This document shows, piece after piece, positions 41,913-50,796 of a stretch of DNA of 64,000 nucleotides (position 1 is the first letter of the stretch; each line of letters opens with the position of its first letter). The DNA lies in contig NZ_CP087715.1 of the NCBI RefSeq assembly GCF_020991125.1, positions 2,073,501 through 2,137,500 of the forward strand, written 5' to 3'. The notes beneath the pieces were generated by a model, which was not told the origin of the DNA, searched no databases, and was given only the letters and a program-made list of their open reading frames with translations. Origin of the DNA: Microbulbifer celer (lineage in GTDB: Bacteria; Pseudomonadota; Gammaproteobacteria; Pseudomonadales; Cellvibrionaceae). The translations under genes and the position numbers were made by a program.

Positions 41913-41957
41913 ATTACAAAAATGGATACAAAGAATAAAGATATCTAATTTGTAAAT
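41913..41957. promoter_or_regulatory. AT-rich divergent promoter/operator candidate
   Basis: TTACAAA (41914-41920) and TTTGTAA (41949-41955) form an inverted repeat around an AT-rich core in the lysR-amidohydrolase gap, otherwise GC-rich. It is well placed for LysR control of both genes. Confidence 0.4.
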
Positions 41958-42013
41958 GACTCTCCAGCGCGATATATCTGCCTGCACACCGATACAACCA
42001 GGGATTACTCGCA

Positions 42014-43471
42014 ATGAGAAAGCTGCTCACCGCCGCCTTAGCCGTCCTCGCGGCCGTTTCACTCAACCCCCTCCAGGCCGCAGCCCGGAACCAGGCGGAT
42101 GTCATCATCCGTCACGCCACCATCGTGGACGTCGAGCGTGCACAGCTGCTGCCCGACCAAGCCGTCGCCACCCTGGGCGACCGCATCGTTGCGGTGGGCA
42201 AGGACGCCGAAGTGGCCGGGAACTGGAGTAGCAAGCAGACGGTGGACGGCCGCAACCGCTACCTGATCCCCGGCCTGTGGGATATGCATGTACACTTCGG
42301 CGGCGGTGAGGCGCTTATCGAAGAGAACCGGGCGCTGTTGCCACTGTACGTGGCCCACGGCGTCACCACGGTCCGCGACGCCTCGGGCGATATTCCCCTG
42401 CCCGTGCTCGACTGGCGCAGGGAGATCGCCGAGGGCTCCCTGTTCGGCCCCACCCTGCTGAGTTCCGGCCCCAAGATCGAGGGCATGGATCCGGTCTGGA
42501 AGGGCACCATCGAAACCGGCTCGAAGGCCGACGTCGATAGAGCGATAGAGTATCTGCAGGCGCTCGACGTCGACTTCGTGAAGGTCACCGACAGCACCCT
42601 CAAACCGGAGCTCTTCCTGTACGCCCTGAGGCAGGCGCGGGGCGCGGGCCTGCGCACCTCCGGCCACATTCCCATGCAGCTCACCCTGGGCCAGGCCGTG
42701 GATGCGGGGCTCAGCTCCATCGAGCATCTGGGTTACGCCTACAACGCCGGCGCCAAGGATGAGGCCGAAATCGCCGCCGATTTCGCGGCCGGTCGCATCA
42801 CCCGGGCAGAAGCGCGCGCGCGCCTGGACACCGGCTTCGACCGCGACACCGCCATGGCCGCCTATCAGAATCTCGCCGCAAAGGACGTATTCGTCACGCC
42901 GACCCTAAACGGCTCGCGGATAATCGCCTATCTCGACCATGACGATCACCGGGATGACGACTACCTCGCCTATATCGGTCCGGGACTGAGGGAAACCTAC
43001 CAGTGGCGCGTCAAGCGTGCCGCCGGGGCCACGCCGGCACAGATCGAGCAGAGACACGCCCGCTATCAGCGCGTCGCCGCCGTCATTCCGATGCTTCAGG
43101 AGGCGGGTGTCACTATCATGGCCGGTACCGATGCGGGCTTCCTGAACTCGTTCAACTATCCGGGAATCGGCCTGCACGATGAGCTGGCGCTGTTTGTGGA
43201 ACTGGGTCTGACGCCGGCGCAGGCACTGTCGGCCGCAACCCGCGCGGGACCGGCGTGGTTCGGCCTGTTGGATCGATATGGATCCATCGACGAGGGCAAA
43301 GCCGCCGACCTGGTGCTGCTGGAGCGCAATCCACTGGAGGATATCCGCGCGACCCGCGCCATTCATACCGTGCTTCTGCGCGGCGCCGTCCAGGACCGGT
43401 CTGCGCTGGATCGCATACTGGCCGACACGCGCACCAGGGTCGCCGCCTGGGATATAGACGCGGCCAAATAG
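42014..43471 (+). CDS. Secreted metal-dependent amidohydrolase
   Basis: 485-residue amidohydrolase of the imidazolonepropionase-like group. A signal peptide (LTAALAVLAAVSLNPLQA) is followed by a small beta-sandwich start (DVIIRHATIVDVERAQ) and the TIM barrel. Metal ligands appear as His-x-His in LWDMHVHFGG, the Lys in VDFVKVTDS, a His in TSGHIPMQL, SSIEHLG and the Asp in MAGTDAGF. The ending KAADLVLLERNPLEDI is the usual C-terminal seal. The substrate is unknown; exported members often cleave peptides or lactone-like compounds. It heads an operon with an ankyrin protein and a deaminase. Confidence 0.9.
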   Translation: MRKLLTAALAVLAAVSLNPLQAAARNQADVIIRHATIVDVERAQLLPDQAVATLGDRIVAVGKDAEVAGNWSSKQTVDGRNRYLIPGLWDMHVHFGGGEALIEENRALLPLYVAHGVTTVRDASGDIPLPVLDWRREIAEGSLFGPTLLSSGPKIEGMDPVWKGTIETGSKADVDRAIEYLQALDVDFVKVTDSTLKPELFLYALRQARGAGLRTSGHIPMQLTLGQAVDAGLSSIEHLGYAYNAGAKDEAEIAADFAAGRITRAEARARLDTGFDRDTAMAAYQNLAAKDVFVTPTLNGSRIIAYLDHDDHRDDDYLAYIGPGLRETYQWRVKRAAGATPAQIEQRHARYQRVAAVIPMLQEAGVTIMAGTDAGFLNSFNYPGIGLHDELALFVELGLTPAQALSAATRAGPAWFGLLDRYGSIDEGKAADLVLLERNPLEDIRATRAIHTVLLRGAVQDRSALDRILADTRTRVAAWDIDAAK

Positions 43472-43514
43472 GGGCGATCCGCCTCGTCCCTCAACCCATA
43501 TGGAGAGATAACCA

Positions 43515-44207
43515 ATGCGCAAAGTTTTCGGGATATATGCTTCGATCGTGCTATTCACAATCGCATACCCACTATTGGCATCGGGTCAGTCAGTGAACGA
43601 GAGCAAGCTGCGCGAGGCCGCCGGACGCGATGATGTAGCAGCTATTCAGGATATTCTCGCGAGGGGAGCAAACATCGACGCAAAGGACGGGCGCGGACGA
43701 ACGGCGCTCCTGGTCGCGACGCACGCAAACAGGATCGACGCCGCCCGGGCATTGATTGATGCCGGAGCCGATGTCAATGCCCGGGACAGGATCAACGACA
43801 GCCCCTATCTTTACGCGGGTGCGCGCGGTCATCTCGAGATACTCAAGATGACGCTCGAGCATGGCGCTGACCTGAAAAGCACTAACCGCTACGGGGGCAC
43901 CGCGCTTATCCCGGCCGCCGAACGCGGCCATGTCGAGACGGTCCGCACCCTGATCGAAGCGGGGGTCGATATCGACCACGTCAACAATCTCGGTTGGACC
44001 GCACTCCTGGAGGCCATCATCCTCGGCGACGGCGGCCCTGACCACCAAAAGATAGTCGATCTCCTCGTGCGGGCCGGGGCGGACGTTGATATTGCCGACC
44101 GCAAAGGCGTCACACCCCAACAACATGCACGCCAGCGTCGCCACCCAGAGATCGAGAGAATACTCCTGGCGGCAGCTACCGAAAAGGACACAAAACATGG
44201 CCAATGA
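43515..44207 (+). CDS. Exported ankyrin-repeat protein
   Basis: 230 residues. An N-terminal signal peptide (IYASIVLFTIAYPLLASG) is followed by about five ankyrin repeats with the consensus GRTALLVATHANR, GTALIPAAERGHVETVRTLI and TPQQHARQRRHPEIERILL. Bacterial exported ankyrin proteins usually bind or shield a partner enzyme. The ATG is preceded by GGAGAG. The 3' end overlaps the deaminase start by 11 bp, so the two are translationally linked. Confidence 0.9.
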   Translation: MRKVFGIYASIVLFTIAYPLLASGQSVNESKLREAAGRDDVAAIQDILARGANIDAKDGRGRTALLVATHANRIDAARALIDAGADVNARDRINDSPYLYAGARGHLEILKMTLEHGADLKSTNRYGGTALIPAAERGHVETVRTLIEAGVDIDHVNNLGWTALLEAIILGDGGPDHQKIVDLLVRAGADVDIADRKGVTPQQHARQRRHPEIERILLAAATEKDTKHGQ

Positions 44208-44673
44208 ACAGCGTTTTCTGCGCGAGGCGATCGACCTCGCACGTGCCAACGTCGATAGCGGCGGCCGCCCCTTCGGCGCAGTCGTCGTCAAAGATGGGCG
44301 TGTGCTGGCGACCGGAGTGAACGAAATTCACCGCGAGAACGATCCCACCGCCCACGCGGAGCTAAACGCGATACGGGCTGCGAGCGGAAAGCTGGCATCG
44401 CCAAATCTCACAGGCTGTACTGTCTTCGCCAGTGGCCACCCCTGCCCCATGTGCATGGCCGCCATGACCTTGGCTGGCGTCGGCGAAGTGGTATATGCCT
44501 ATTCGAACGAGGACGGCGCGCCCTATGGACTTTCCACAAAAGCCATCTATGCGGAACTGGCAAAACCCTTCGCCGAGCAGTCCATGAAAATCCGCCATGT
44601 GCCGGTGCGCCCCGAATCGCGCACCGATCTCTACGCCCACTGGCACAAACAGCAGGGCGATCAGACAGACTAG
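44197..44673 (+). CDS. Nucleoside/guanine deaminase (CDA fold)
   Basis: 158-residue zinc deaminase. The catalytic motif HAELNAIRAA and the zinc pair in SGHPCPMCMAAM (PCxxC) are clear. NSxxP-like and C-terminal features, ending YAHWHKQQ, resemble guanine deaminases of the GuaD type more than tRNA adenosine deaminase TadA. The start at 44197 (MANEQRFLREA) gives the family N-terminus; 37 upstream open codons lie inside the ankyrin gene. Role with the amidohydrolase is unknown. Confidence 0.88.
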   Translation: MANEQRFLREAIDLARANVDSGGRPFGAVVVKDGRVLATGVNEIHRENDPTAHAELNAIRAASGKLASPNLTGCTVFASGHPCPMCMAAMTLAGVGEVVYAYSNEDGAPYGLSTKAIYAELAKPFAEQSMKIRHVPVRPESRTDLYAHWHKQQGDQTD

Positions 44674-44790
44674 CGGCGAATACCGTTGACGTTGAGCCGG
44701 CCGTTAAAGACCGATATTACTCACTCGCTGGTCTCCGGCGCTGCGCGCCTACGGCTCGAACGGGGCTCTCATCCAAATCCCCCTCACCGC

Positions 44791-44838
44791 CATATACGAA
44801 AAAGGGCCCGATGCTTTCGCATCGGACCCTTTCGTATA
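44791..44838 (-). terminator. Terminator of tRNA-Ser
   Basis: Long inverted repeat: arms of about 20 bp (CATATACGAAA and AGGGCCCGATGC against their complements) around TTTC. On the minus strand the inner stem GGGTCCGATGC / GCATCGGGCCC is followed by TTTTTC. It begins right at the tRNA CCA end. Confidence 0.85.
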
Positions 44839-44926
44839 TGGCGGTGAGGGAGGGATTCGAACCCTCGATACCTTGCGGTATACACACTTTCCAGGCGTGC
44901 TCCTTCAGCCACTCGGACACCTCACC
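44839..44926 (-). tRNA. tRNA-Ser (anticodon GGA)
   Basis: 88-nt class II tRNA with a long variable arm. The acceptor arms GGTGAGG and CCTCACC pair, the anticodon loop is CTGGAAA with anticodon GGA, the variable arm contains TATACCGCAAGGTATC, the T-arm contains GGGTTCGAATCCC, and CCA is encoded. Confidence 0.97.
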
Positions 44927-45118
44927 AAATTGTCTGCGTTTAATACGGTATGTTTTTCGAGCTTACCGTCCGCACGCCTGCGGGCTCGTTGGCTTTTTTT
45001 GCCTTGCTAATCAGTGACATAGCGCCCCCGATCAGAGAGCGCGCACTTTACACAAAGCAGATCGGGGACGCAAGTGCATTCAGCGAAAAAGTGCGCCACC
45101 GATGCCGAAACAGGCTGT

Positions 45119-45679
45119 CTATTCGCCGGTCCAGTCGCGGAAGAAGTCCTCCACCGCCAGCGCCGGTGCGGCTTTGGGGGCTTTCTGGGGGGTGCCCATA
45201 TAGATGAAACCGCTGATCTCTTCGTTTTCCGCAAGACCCAGACCGCGGGCGACTTCCCGGTTTTCTGCCAGAGCGCCGGTGCGCCAGTAGGCGCCGACAC
45301 CTTCTGCAAAGGCGGCTGTCAGCATGGCCTGGACGGCTCCGGCAGTGGACATGCGCTGCTCGTTGAACGGCACCTTGGGATGTTCCTGCAGGCATGTGAT
45401 GGCAACAATGACCAGCGGCGCACGCAGGGGCATATTGAGGGTGCGTTCGCGCTGCGCTTCCGAGAGGGGTGCTTCGGCTTCGCTGGCGCGCCGGTAGAGT
45501 TCGCCCAGGCGGTTGCGGGCCTCCCCTTCCACCACCAGGAACCGCCAGGGCCGCAGGTTTCCATGATCAGCGGCGCGCAGAGCGGCACGGAAGATTTGTT
45601 CTCGCTGACTGGCATCAGGCGCTGGATCAGTCAGCAGGCCTACGGATACCCGGTTGTGCAGTGCGGCCAGGGCTTCCAT
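45119..45679 (-). CDS. YdjA-type nitroreductase
   Basis: 186-residue FMN-dependent nitroreductase, the small form related to E. coli YdjA. Conserved parts are NRVSVGLLTDPAPD near the N-terminus (FMN contact), ADHGNLRPWRFLVVEG, GAVQAMLTAAFAEGVGAYWRTG and the C-terminal ISGFIYMGTPQKAP. Length fits the group. Physiological substrates are unknown. It is monocistronic: tRNA-Ser lies downstream and a 330-bp gap upstream. Confidence 0.9.
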   Translation of the reverse strand: MEALAALHNRVSVGLLTDPAPDASQREQIFRAALRAADHGNLRPWRFLVVEGEARNRLGELYRRASEAEAPLSEAQRERTLNMPLRAPLVIVAITCLQEHPKVPFNEQRMSTAGAVQAMLTAAFAEGVGAYWRTGALAENREVARGLGLAENEEISGFIYMGTPQKAPKAAPALAVEDFFRDWTGE

Positions 45680-46011
45680 CTACTTCTCTCCATTGATTAG
45701 TCGGTCTTACCCTCTTACGGCTTACTTTTTGTGACCAGCCGGAGGTTCGGTTGCAGATTCTACCCCAGTGGCGGAGGAGCAGACGAGGTTTCAACCTGCA
45801 CTTTCGTACTACATTATTCGCGGAAATTTAGACATTCGTCCCGATATAACGTCGATTTCCCCTGCGCGGGAGGGTAAACTTTCCGCCTGTCCGTGATGTA
45901 TGCCGCGTTTATCAAGTCTCACGAAGGCTTTGCCGAAAGTTTTTGATGTGCCCGGCGGTAAAACTCCGGCATTCCCAGTTCTGAAACCGAGTTCGGATAC
46001 CCGTTCAATCC
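45680..46011. other. Divergent intergenic region, nitroreductase and adenylate cyclase
   Basis: About 330 bp between divergent genes. It should hold both promoters; I see no clean -35/-10 pair or CRP palindrome, and no gene. Confidence 0.4.
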
Positions 46012-47409
46012 ATGCAGCACCAATCAGAAGAAGAAAAAAGCGGATATAAAATCGACACTCGCTACCCATTCTATTTCCGCGCCCTGATCTGCTTTGCCGC
46101 AGCGGGCACCCTGCTGAATGTCATCAGTTGGTCGTCGCTGATGACGCAGGACACCCTGCTGCAATTCGGGATGGTGCTGATCCTGCTCGCCTATATCCCC
46201 CTCGCCTACCAGATTACCCGCCGGAGCGTACCGGAAAACGAAAAACAGATTCGTCGCTGGCTGCCCTTTACCGATGCCCTGCTGATCGGTATGGCCATGG
46301 CGATGGCCAACTTCAGCCTACTGCCCTGCCTGCTGTTCCTGACCATGGTGCAGTTCAATGCCCTGACCCAGGGCGGCGGACGCTGTTGGCTTGAGCACAA
46401 CACAGCCATGCTGATGGGCGTCGGCATCGGCTATCTGCTGCACCGCCCCGCCCTGGTGGTGAACGCGGACCTCAACATCAGCGCCGCGAGCCTGATCGGG
46501 GTATTCACTTACTTCTGTGCCTACGCCTTTTACACCCACAAGCAGATCGCACGGCTGAAGTCGGAAAACACCAGCCTGCAAAATGACCAGCGACTCGCCA
46601 ACCTGGCCAGCTACAAGCTTTCCCGCTACCTGCCCAAGCGCCTGTGGCGTGCGGTAACGACCGGCAGGGAAAAAGAGATTGTCACCGAGCGCAAGCTGCT
46701 TACGGTATTCTTTTCAGACATCAAGGATTTCAGCCAGCTCACCGAGGAGATGGAGGCAGAAACCCTCACCCGCCTGCTCAACAGCTACCTGACAGAGATG
46801 TCGCGCATCGTGGCCCACTACGGCGGCACCATCGACAAGTTTATTGGCGATGCGGTCATGGTGGTGTTCGGGGACGACCAGAGCAAGGGCCCAAAATCGG
46901 ACGCCCTGCGCTGTGTGGCCATGGCACTGGCGATGCGCAAACGGGTGCGGGAGATGAAGCAGGAATGGTACGACCAGGGCATCTCACACCCCCTGCAGAT
47001 TCGCATGGGCATCAATACCGGCTACTGTACCGTAGGCGTATTCGGTACCGCGGATCACCAGACCTATACGGTCATGGGTACCCACGTGAACCTGGCAGCC
47101 CGACTGGAAAGTGCCGCAGAACCCGGCGAGGTTCTGATCAGCCACGAAACCTGGGCAATGATCAAACAGACGGTAATGTGCCGCGATAAAGGCCATGTAA
47201 CCGTGAAAGGGTTCAGCACACCGGTGAAGGTTTACTCCGTGACCGATCTACGCAAAAACCTCGGTGGTCAGCAGAGCTACCTGGAAGAGCATGCACCAGG
47301 GTTCGCCATGCACCTGGATTTGGACAAGATTCGCAATTACGACAAGGAAAAGGTCTTGCAGTCACTGCAAAAAGCGGCAGCGAGCCTGAAGAGCAAAGTC
47401 ATCATCTAA
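46012..47409 (+). CDS. cyaB: Class III adenylate cyclase with MASE2 sensor (CyaB-like)
   Basis: 465-residue membrane cyclase that makes cAMP. The N-terminal MASE2 domain (about 20-180) has five to six helices. The catalytic domain (about 225-420) carries metal Asp236 in FFSDIKDFSQLT and Asp280 in DKFIGDAVMVVFGD, and the transition-state region NLAARLESAAEPGEV. Domain order matches Pseudomonas aeruginosa CyaB, which feeds the Vfr virulence and surface-response pathway. The start has only a weak ribosome site. It is a single gene; a solo repeat end lies 23 bp after its stop. Confidence 0.93.
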   Translation: MQHQSEEEKSGYKIDTRYPFYFRALICFAAAGTLLNVISWSSLMTQDTLLQFGMVLILLAYIPLAYQITRRSVPENEKQIRRWLPFTDALLIGMAMAMANFSLLPCLLFLTMVQFNALTQGGGRCWLEHNTAMLMGVGIGYLLHRPALVVNADLNISAASLIGVFTYFCAYAFYTHKQIARLKSENTSLQNDQRLANLASYKLSRYLPKRLWRAVTTGREKEIVTERKLLTVFFSDIKDFSQLTEEMEAETLTRLLNSYLTEMSRIVAHYGGTIDKFIGDAVMVVFGDDQSKGPKSDALRCVAMALAMRKRVREMKQEWYDQGISHPLQIRMGINTGYCTVGVFGTADHQTYTVMGTHVNLAARLESAAEPGEVLISHETWAMIKQTVMCRDKGHVTVKGFSTPVKVYSVTDLRKNLGGQQSYLEEHAPGFAMHLDLDKIRNYDKEKVLQSLQKAAASLKSKVII

Positions 47410-47432
47410 ACCCCTGCCTGACAACCCGCTTC

Positions 47433-47475
47433 CTAGTGGTCCATGCGGAAATTTGGTAACTAAAGCACACAGCCA
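47433..47475 (+). repeat. Solo 43-bp end of the MITE-like element
   Basis: Matches the left arm of the element at 53921 (CTAGTGGTCCATGCGGAA then TAACTAAAGCACACAGCCA) with few differences, then stops abruptly. It lies in the cyaB-queF convergent gap. Confidence 0.8.
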
Positions 47476-47498
47476 AAGCCTCTGGCAGTGACACCAAC

Positions 47499-48329
47499 CT
47501 ATTGCCTGGCAAAACGCCCGGGAAAAACTATCTCCCCTCTGGAGGTACGCAACGGGTTGATATCCAGCCCGCCGCGCCGCGTATAACGCGCGCATACCGT
47601 CAGGCTCTCAAACGCCGCCAGCTTTTGCAGATCGCAGAACATGCGCTCCACGCAGTGCTCGTGAAAATCCTGATGCTCCCGAAAGGAAACGATATAAGCC
47701 AGCAGACCGGCACGATCCAGCGCGGGGCCGGCGTATTCGATGGACACCGTGGCCCAGTCCGGCTGGCCGGTTACCGGGCAGTTACTGCGCAGCAGATGGC
47801 TGTACAGTGTCTCTTGAACCTGCGCGCCCGGCTCCGCCAGTTTGAGCAGGCTACTGTCTGGCTGATATTGGCGGGTTTCGATATCCAGCTGATCAATGCA
47901 GAACCCCGCCGGACCGACCACGTCCAATGCCGGGTCATCCACGGCAAACAGGTTCACCGCCACATCACTGCCGGCAGCTTTGGATAAATCCTGCTGCAGG
48001 GTCTCACAGACGGCGTCGGCAGAAGTGAACTCACTCTGATTGAAAGAGTTCAAATAGAGCTTGAACGACTTGGACTCGATCATGAACGGACTCAGGGCGG
48101 CGAAACGAAAGCGCGCCACTGCCACTTGCGGAAGCCCCTTTTTGTTCAGCCAAGAGAGCTCAAAGCCCCACCATTCATCCGCGCCGGTAAATGGCAGAGC
48201 ATCGCCTTCCAACTGCAACTGCGCGCGGGATACCGCGCGCGGGATCGGATGCAGCAGCTGCGGGTTATAGCGGGACTCGTAATCAGTCTCCTGCCCCAGG
48301 GGCAGATCCTGCCAGTCTTCTCGACTCAT
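47499..48329 (-). CDS. queF: NADPH-dependent 7-cyano-7-deazaguanine reductase QueF
   Basis: Reduces preQ0 to preQ1 in queuosine tRNA modification. The 276-residue protein is the long, unimodular QueF form. The QueF motif ESKSFKLYLNSFN is at 85-97, the catalytic Cys184 is in LLRSNCPVTGQPDW, and the substrate-binding segment FHEHCVERMFCDL follows. The C-terminus ends GEIVFPGRFARQ. The upstream region shows no preQ1 riboswitch that I can recognise. Confidence 0.97.
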   Translation of the reverse strand: MSREDWQDLPLGQETDYESRYNPQLLHPIPRAVSRAQLQLEGDALPFTGADEWWGFELSWLNKKGLPQVAVARFRFAALSPFMIESKSFKLYLNSFNQSEFTSADAVCETLQQDLSKAAGSDVAVNLFAVDDPALDVVGPAGFCIDQLDIETRQYQPDSSLLKLAEPGAQVQETLYSHLLRSNCPVTGQPDWATVSIEYAGPALDRAGLLAYIVSFREHQDFHEHCVERMFCDLQKLAAFESLTVCARYTRRGGLDINPLRTSRGEIVFPGRFARQ

Positions 48330-48343
48330 AGGTTCAAAACTCC

Positions 48344-49117
48344 TCAGTGACGCAAGCGCTTACCGTGGGTCATCAGGTGCAACCCCCAGGCGGAAAGCAG
48401 CGCAATAAATACCAGCACACCGGCAAATGCCCACCCCACATTGATATCGGAAACGCCCAGCACGCCATAACGGAACGCGTTTACCATATAGAGCACCGGG
48501 TTGAGCTTGGATAACCCCTGCCAGAACGGCGACAGCAGATCGATGGAGTAAAACACCCCGCCCAGATAGGTCAGCGGCGTGAGCACAAACGTGGGTATGA
48601 TGGAAATATCATCAAAGCTGTTGGCAAAGATCGCATTGATAAAGCCCGCCAGTGCGAACAGTACCGAAGTCAGGAACACGATCACTACCGTGAGGCCGAT
48701 GTGCTGTACTTCCAGTGAGGTAAAGATGAGCGCGATGATCGTCACCACAAAGCCGACGATCAGCCCGCGCGCAACACCACCGAGCACGTAACCCGCCATC
48801 ACGATCCAGTTGGGCGTCGGCGAGACCAACAATTCCTCGACGCTGCGCTGGAACTTGGCACTATAAAAAGACGACACCACATTGGAATAGGAGTTGGTGA
48901 TCACCGCCATCATGATCAGGCCGGGCACCACAAACTCCATATAGGAGTAGCCGCCCATCTCACCAATGCGACTGCCGATCAAGGAGCCGAAGATCACAAA
49001 GTACAGCGACATGGTGATCACCGGCGGTACCAGGGTTTGCGGCCAGATACGGGTGAAGCGGCGAACCTCGCGGCGGAAAATAGTGGAAAACGACGTCCAG
49101 ACAGCTTGTGGATTCAC
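48344..49117 (-). CDS. ABC-2 type transporter permease (YadH-like)
   Basis: 257-residue inner-membrane permease with six helices. Family features are RFTRIWPQTLVPPVITMSLY at the N-terminus, SFYSAKFQRSVEELLVSPTP in the coupling region, and TPLTYLGGVFYSID before the last helices. The start codon overlaps the ATPase stop in an ATGA. Together they match E. coli YadG/YadH, an exporter of unknown substrate. Confidence 0.93.
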   Translation of the reverse strand: MNPQAVWTSFSTIFRREVRRFTRIWPQTLVPPVITMSLYFVIFGSLIGSRIGEMGGYSYMEFVVPGLIMMAVITNSYSNVVSSFYSAKFQRSVEELLVSPTPNWIVMAGYVLGGVARGLIVGFVVTIIALIFTSLEVQHIGLTVVIVFLTSVLFALAGFINAIFANSFDDISIIPTFVLTPLTYLGGVFYSIDLLSPFWQGLSKLNPVLYMVNAFRYGVLGVSDINVGWAFAGVLVFIALLSAWGLHLMTHGKRLRH

Positions 49118-50064
49118 GATTGCACCTCCGGGTCTTCATTCGCGTCCTGTTTGTTTTCCGCCAGCAGCGACACAAACAGCTCTTCCAGCCGGTTGGCGCG
49201 GTTACGCATGCTGGTGACAGCAATGTTCTGCGCACTCAGGCTGGTAAACAGATCGCTCAGGGACTGCCCCTTCTCCACGGTGACTTCCAGGCTGTGATCA
49301 TCCACCAGTCGCCCATCAAATTCGCCGAAGTCCGGCGTACTTTCGAGGGGGTCACGGGTATCGAGAATAAAGACTTCTTTACTGAGGGTCTTGATCAGCG
49401 ACTTGATCGAGGTGTTCTCGATAATATCGCCCCTGTCGATGATGGCGATATTGCGGCACAGGCTCTCGGCTTCTTCGAGATAGTGGGTCGTGAGAATAAT
49501 GGTGGTACCGCGCGCATTGATCTCCTGCAGGAACTCCCACATGGATCGACGCAGCTCGATGTCCACACCAGCGGTGGGCTCGTCCAGGATCAACAGACGC
49601 GGCTCGTGAATCAGTGCACGGGCAATCATCAGCCGTCGCTTCATCCCGCCGGAAAGCATCCGCGCTTGAGAGTTGCGCTTGTCCCACAGCCCCAATTTGC
49701 GCAGGTATTTTTCCGTGCGTTCTTCGGCCAGCTTGCGCGGCATGCCGTAAAAGCCACCCTGAGTGCAGACAATGTCATACACTTTTTCAAACTGGCTGAA
49801 ATTGAATTCCTGCGGCACCACGCCCAGCATCTGTTTGGCACCCGGGAAGTCTTTGTCGATATCGATACCAAAGATCGACACTTCACCGCCGGTTTTACGC
49901 ACCAGGGAGCAGAGGATACCGATAGTGGTGGATTTGCCGGCGCCGTTTGGGCCGAGCAACGCAAAAAAATCGCCCGGCTGCACGTCAAAGCTGATGCCCT
50001 TCAGTGCACGGAAGCCGTTATCGTAGGTTTTCTGCAGATTTTTGATGGAGAGCGCAGCAGTCAT
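49114..50064 (-). CDS. ABC transporter ATP-binding protein (YadG-like)
   Basis: 316-residue ATPase partner of the permease. Walker A LLGPNGAGKSTTIG, the Q-loop region VPQEFNFSQFE, signature MLSGGMKRRLMIARAL and Walker B LLILDEPTAGVD are all present. The start at 50064 (MTAALSIKNL) is preceded by GGAGG at a good distance; 11 more open codons upstream are not needed. Confidence 0.94.
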   Translation of the reverse strand: MTAALSIKNLQKTYDNGFRALKGISFDVQPGDFFALLGPNGAGKSTTIGILCSLVRKTGGEVSIFGIDIDKDFPGAKQMLGVVPQEFNFSQFEKVYDIVCTQGGFYGMPRKLAEERTEKYLRKLGLWDKRNSQARMLSGGMKRRLMIARALIHEPRLLILDEPTAGVDIELRRSMWEFLQEINARGTTIILTTHYLEEAESLCRNIAIIDRGDIIENTSIKSLIKTLSKEVFILDTRDPLESTPDFGEFDGRLVDDHSLEVTVEKGQSLSDLFTSLSAQNIAVTSMRNRANRLEELFVSLLAENKQDANEDPEVQS

Positions 50065-50126
50065 TGGGGCCTCCTGGAGAATGAAGGCGCTATTCAACGC
50101 CGTTGGCCGGTAGATTTCAACCGACG

Positions 50127-50155
50127 AAAAAAAAGCCGCTCAAAGAGCGGCTTTT
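50127..50155 (-). terminator. Terminator of the Glu/Gly tRNA operon
   Basis: AAAGCCGCT / AGCGGCTTT hairpin; on the minus strand it is followed by TTTTTTTT. It lies 4 bp past the last tRNA-Gly. Confidence 0.9.
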
Positions 50156-50159
50156 GTAT

Positions 50160-50235
50160 TGGAGCGGGAAACCGGGTTCGAACCGGCGACCTCAACCTTG
50201 GCAAGGTTGCGCTCTACCAACTGAGCTATTCCCGC
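50160..50235 (-). tRNA. tRNA-Gly (anticodon GCC), copy 1
   Basis: 76-nt cloverleaf: acceptor arms GCGGGAA and TTCCCGC, anticodon loop TTGCCAA (GCC), T-arm CCGGTTCGAACCCGG, encoded CCA. Identical to the copy at 50457. Confidence 0.97.
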
Positions 50236-50273
50236 AATCCTGTGAGAAGGCTGCTATCGCAACCTTACAGCAT

Positions 50274-50349
50274 TGGCATCCCCAAGGGGAGTCGAACCCC
50301 TGTTACCGCCGTGAAAGGGCGGTGTCCTAGGCCTCTAGACGATGGGGAC
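50274..50349 (-). tRNA. tRNA-Glu (anticodon TTC), copy 1
   Basis: 76-nt cloverleaf: acceptor arms GTCCCCA and TGGGGAT, anticodon loop CTTTCAC (TTC), T-arm GGGGTTCGACTCCCC, encoded CCA. Identical to the copy at 50534. Confidence 0.97.
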
Positions 50350-50456
50350 TTAGAACATTCTCAACCTCAAAGAGATTGAGTTTGGTAAACCTGAAAATAA
50401 TCTTGCGATCACTCTCCTGCTTACCTGCCCACCCGCAAAAGCCGGTGAACAAAAAT

Positions 50457-50532
50457 TGGAGCGGGAAACCGGGTTCGAACCGGCGACCTCAACCTTGGCA
50501 AGGTTGCGCTCTACCAACTGAGCTATTCCCGC
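50457..50532 (-). tRNA. tRNA-Gly (anticodon GCC), copy 2
   Basis: Same 76-nt sequence as copy 1 at 50160. It lies 1 bp from tRNA-Glu copy 2. Confidence 0.97.
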
Positions 50533-50533
50533 G

Positions 50534-50609
50534 TGGCATCCCCAAGGGGAGTCGAACCCCTGTTACCGCCGTGAAAGGGCGGTGTCCTAGGCCTCTAGAC
50601 GATGGGGAC
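50534..50609 (-). tRNA. tRNA-Glu (anticodon TTC), copy 2
   Basis: Same 76-nt sequence as copy 1 at 50274. It is the first tRNA of the minus-strand order Glu-Gly-Glu-Gly. Confidence 0.97.
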
Positions 50610-50796
50610 CCAGAATCTTCTTTTGGCGGCTGCTGACTTGCTGTGTAAGTCAGTAGTGCCTCAGAAGTGGTGCGCATTCTATGGACGGGCCGGGGGGCTG
50701 TCAACACTTCGATGAAAACTTTTTTACAAATTTTTCCTTTCCATACAGTCACTTACCGAGACCACCCAAAAACTGGTGGTCGCCAGTGACTGGGGA

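Noticed and set aside
47429..47476. Solo MITE end as a terminator of cyaB
   Set aside because: No hairpin forms from the single arm and no T run follows.
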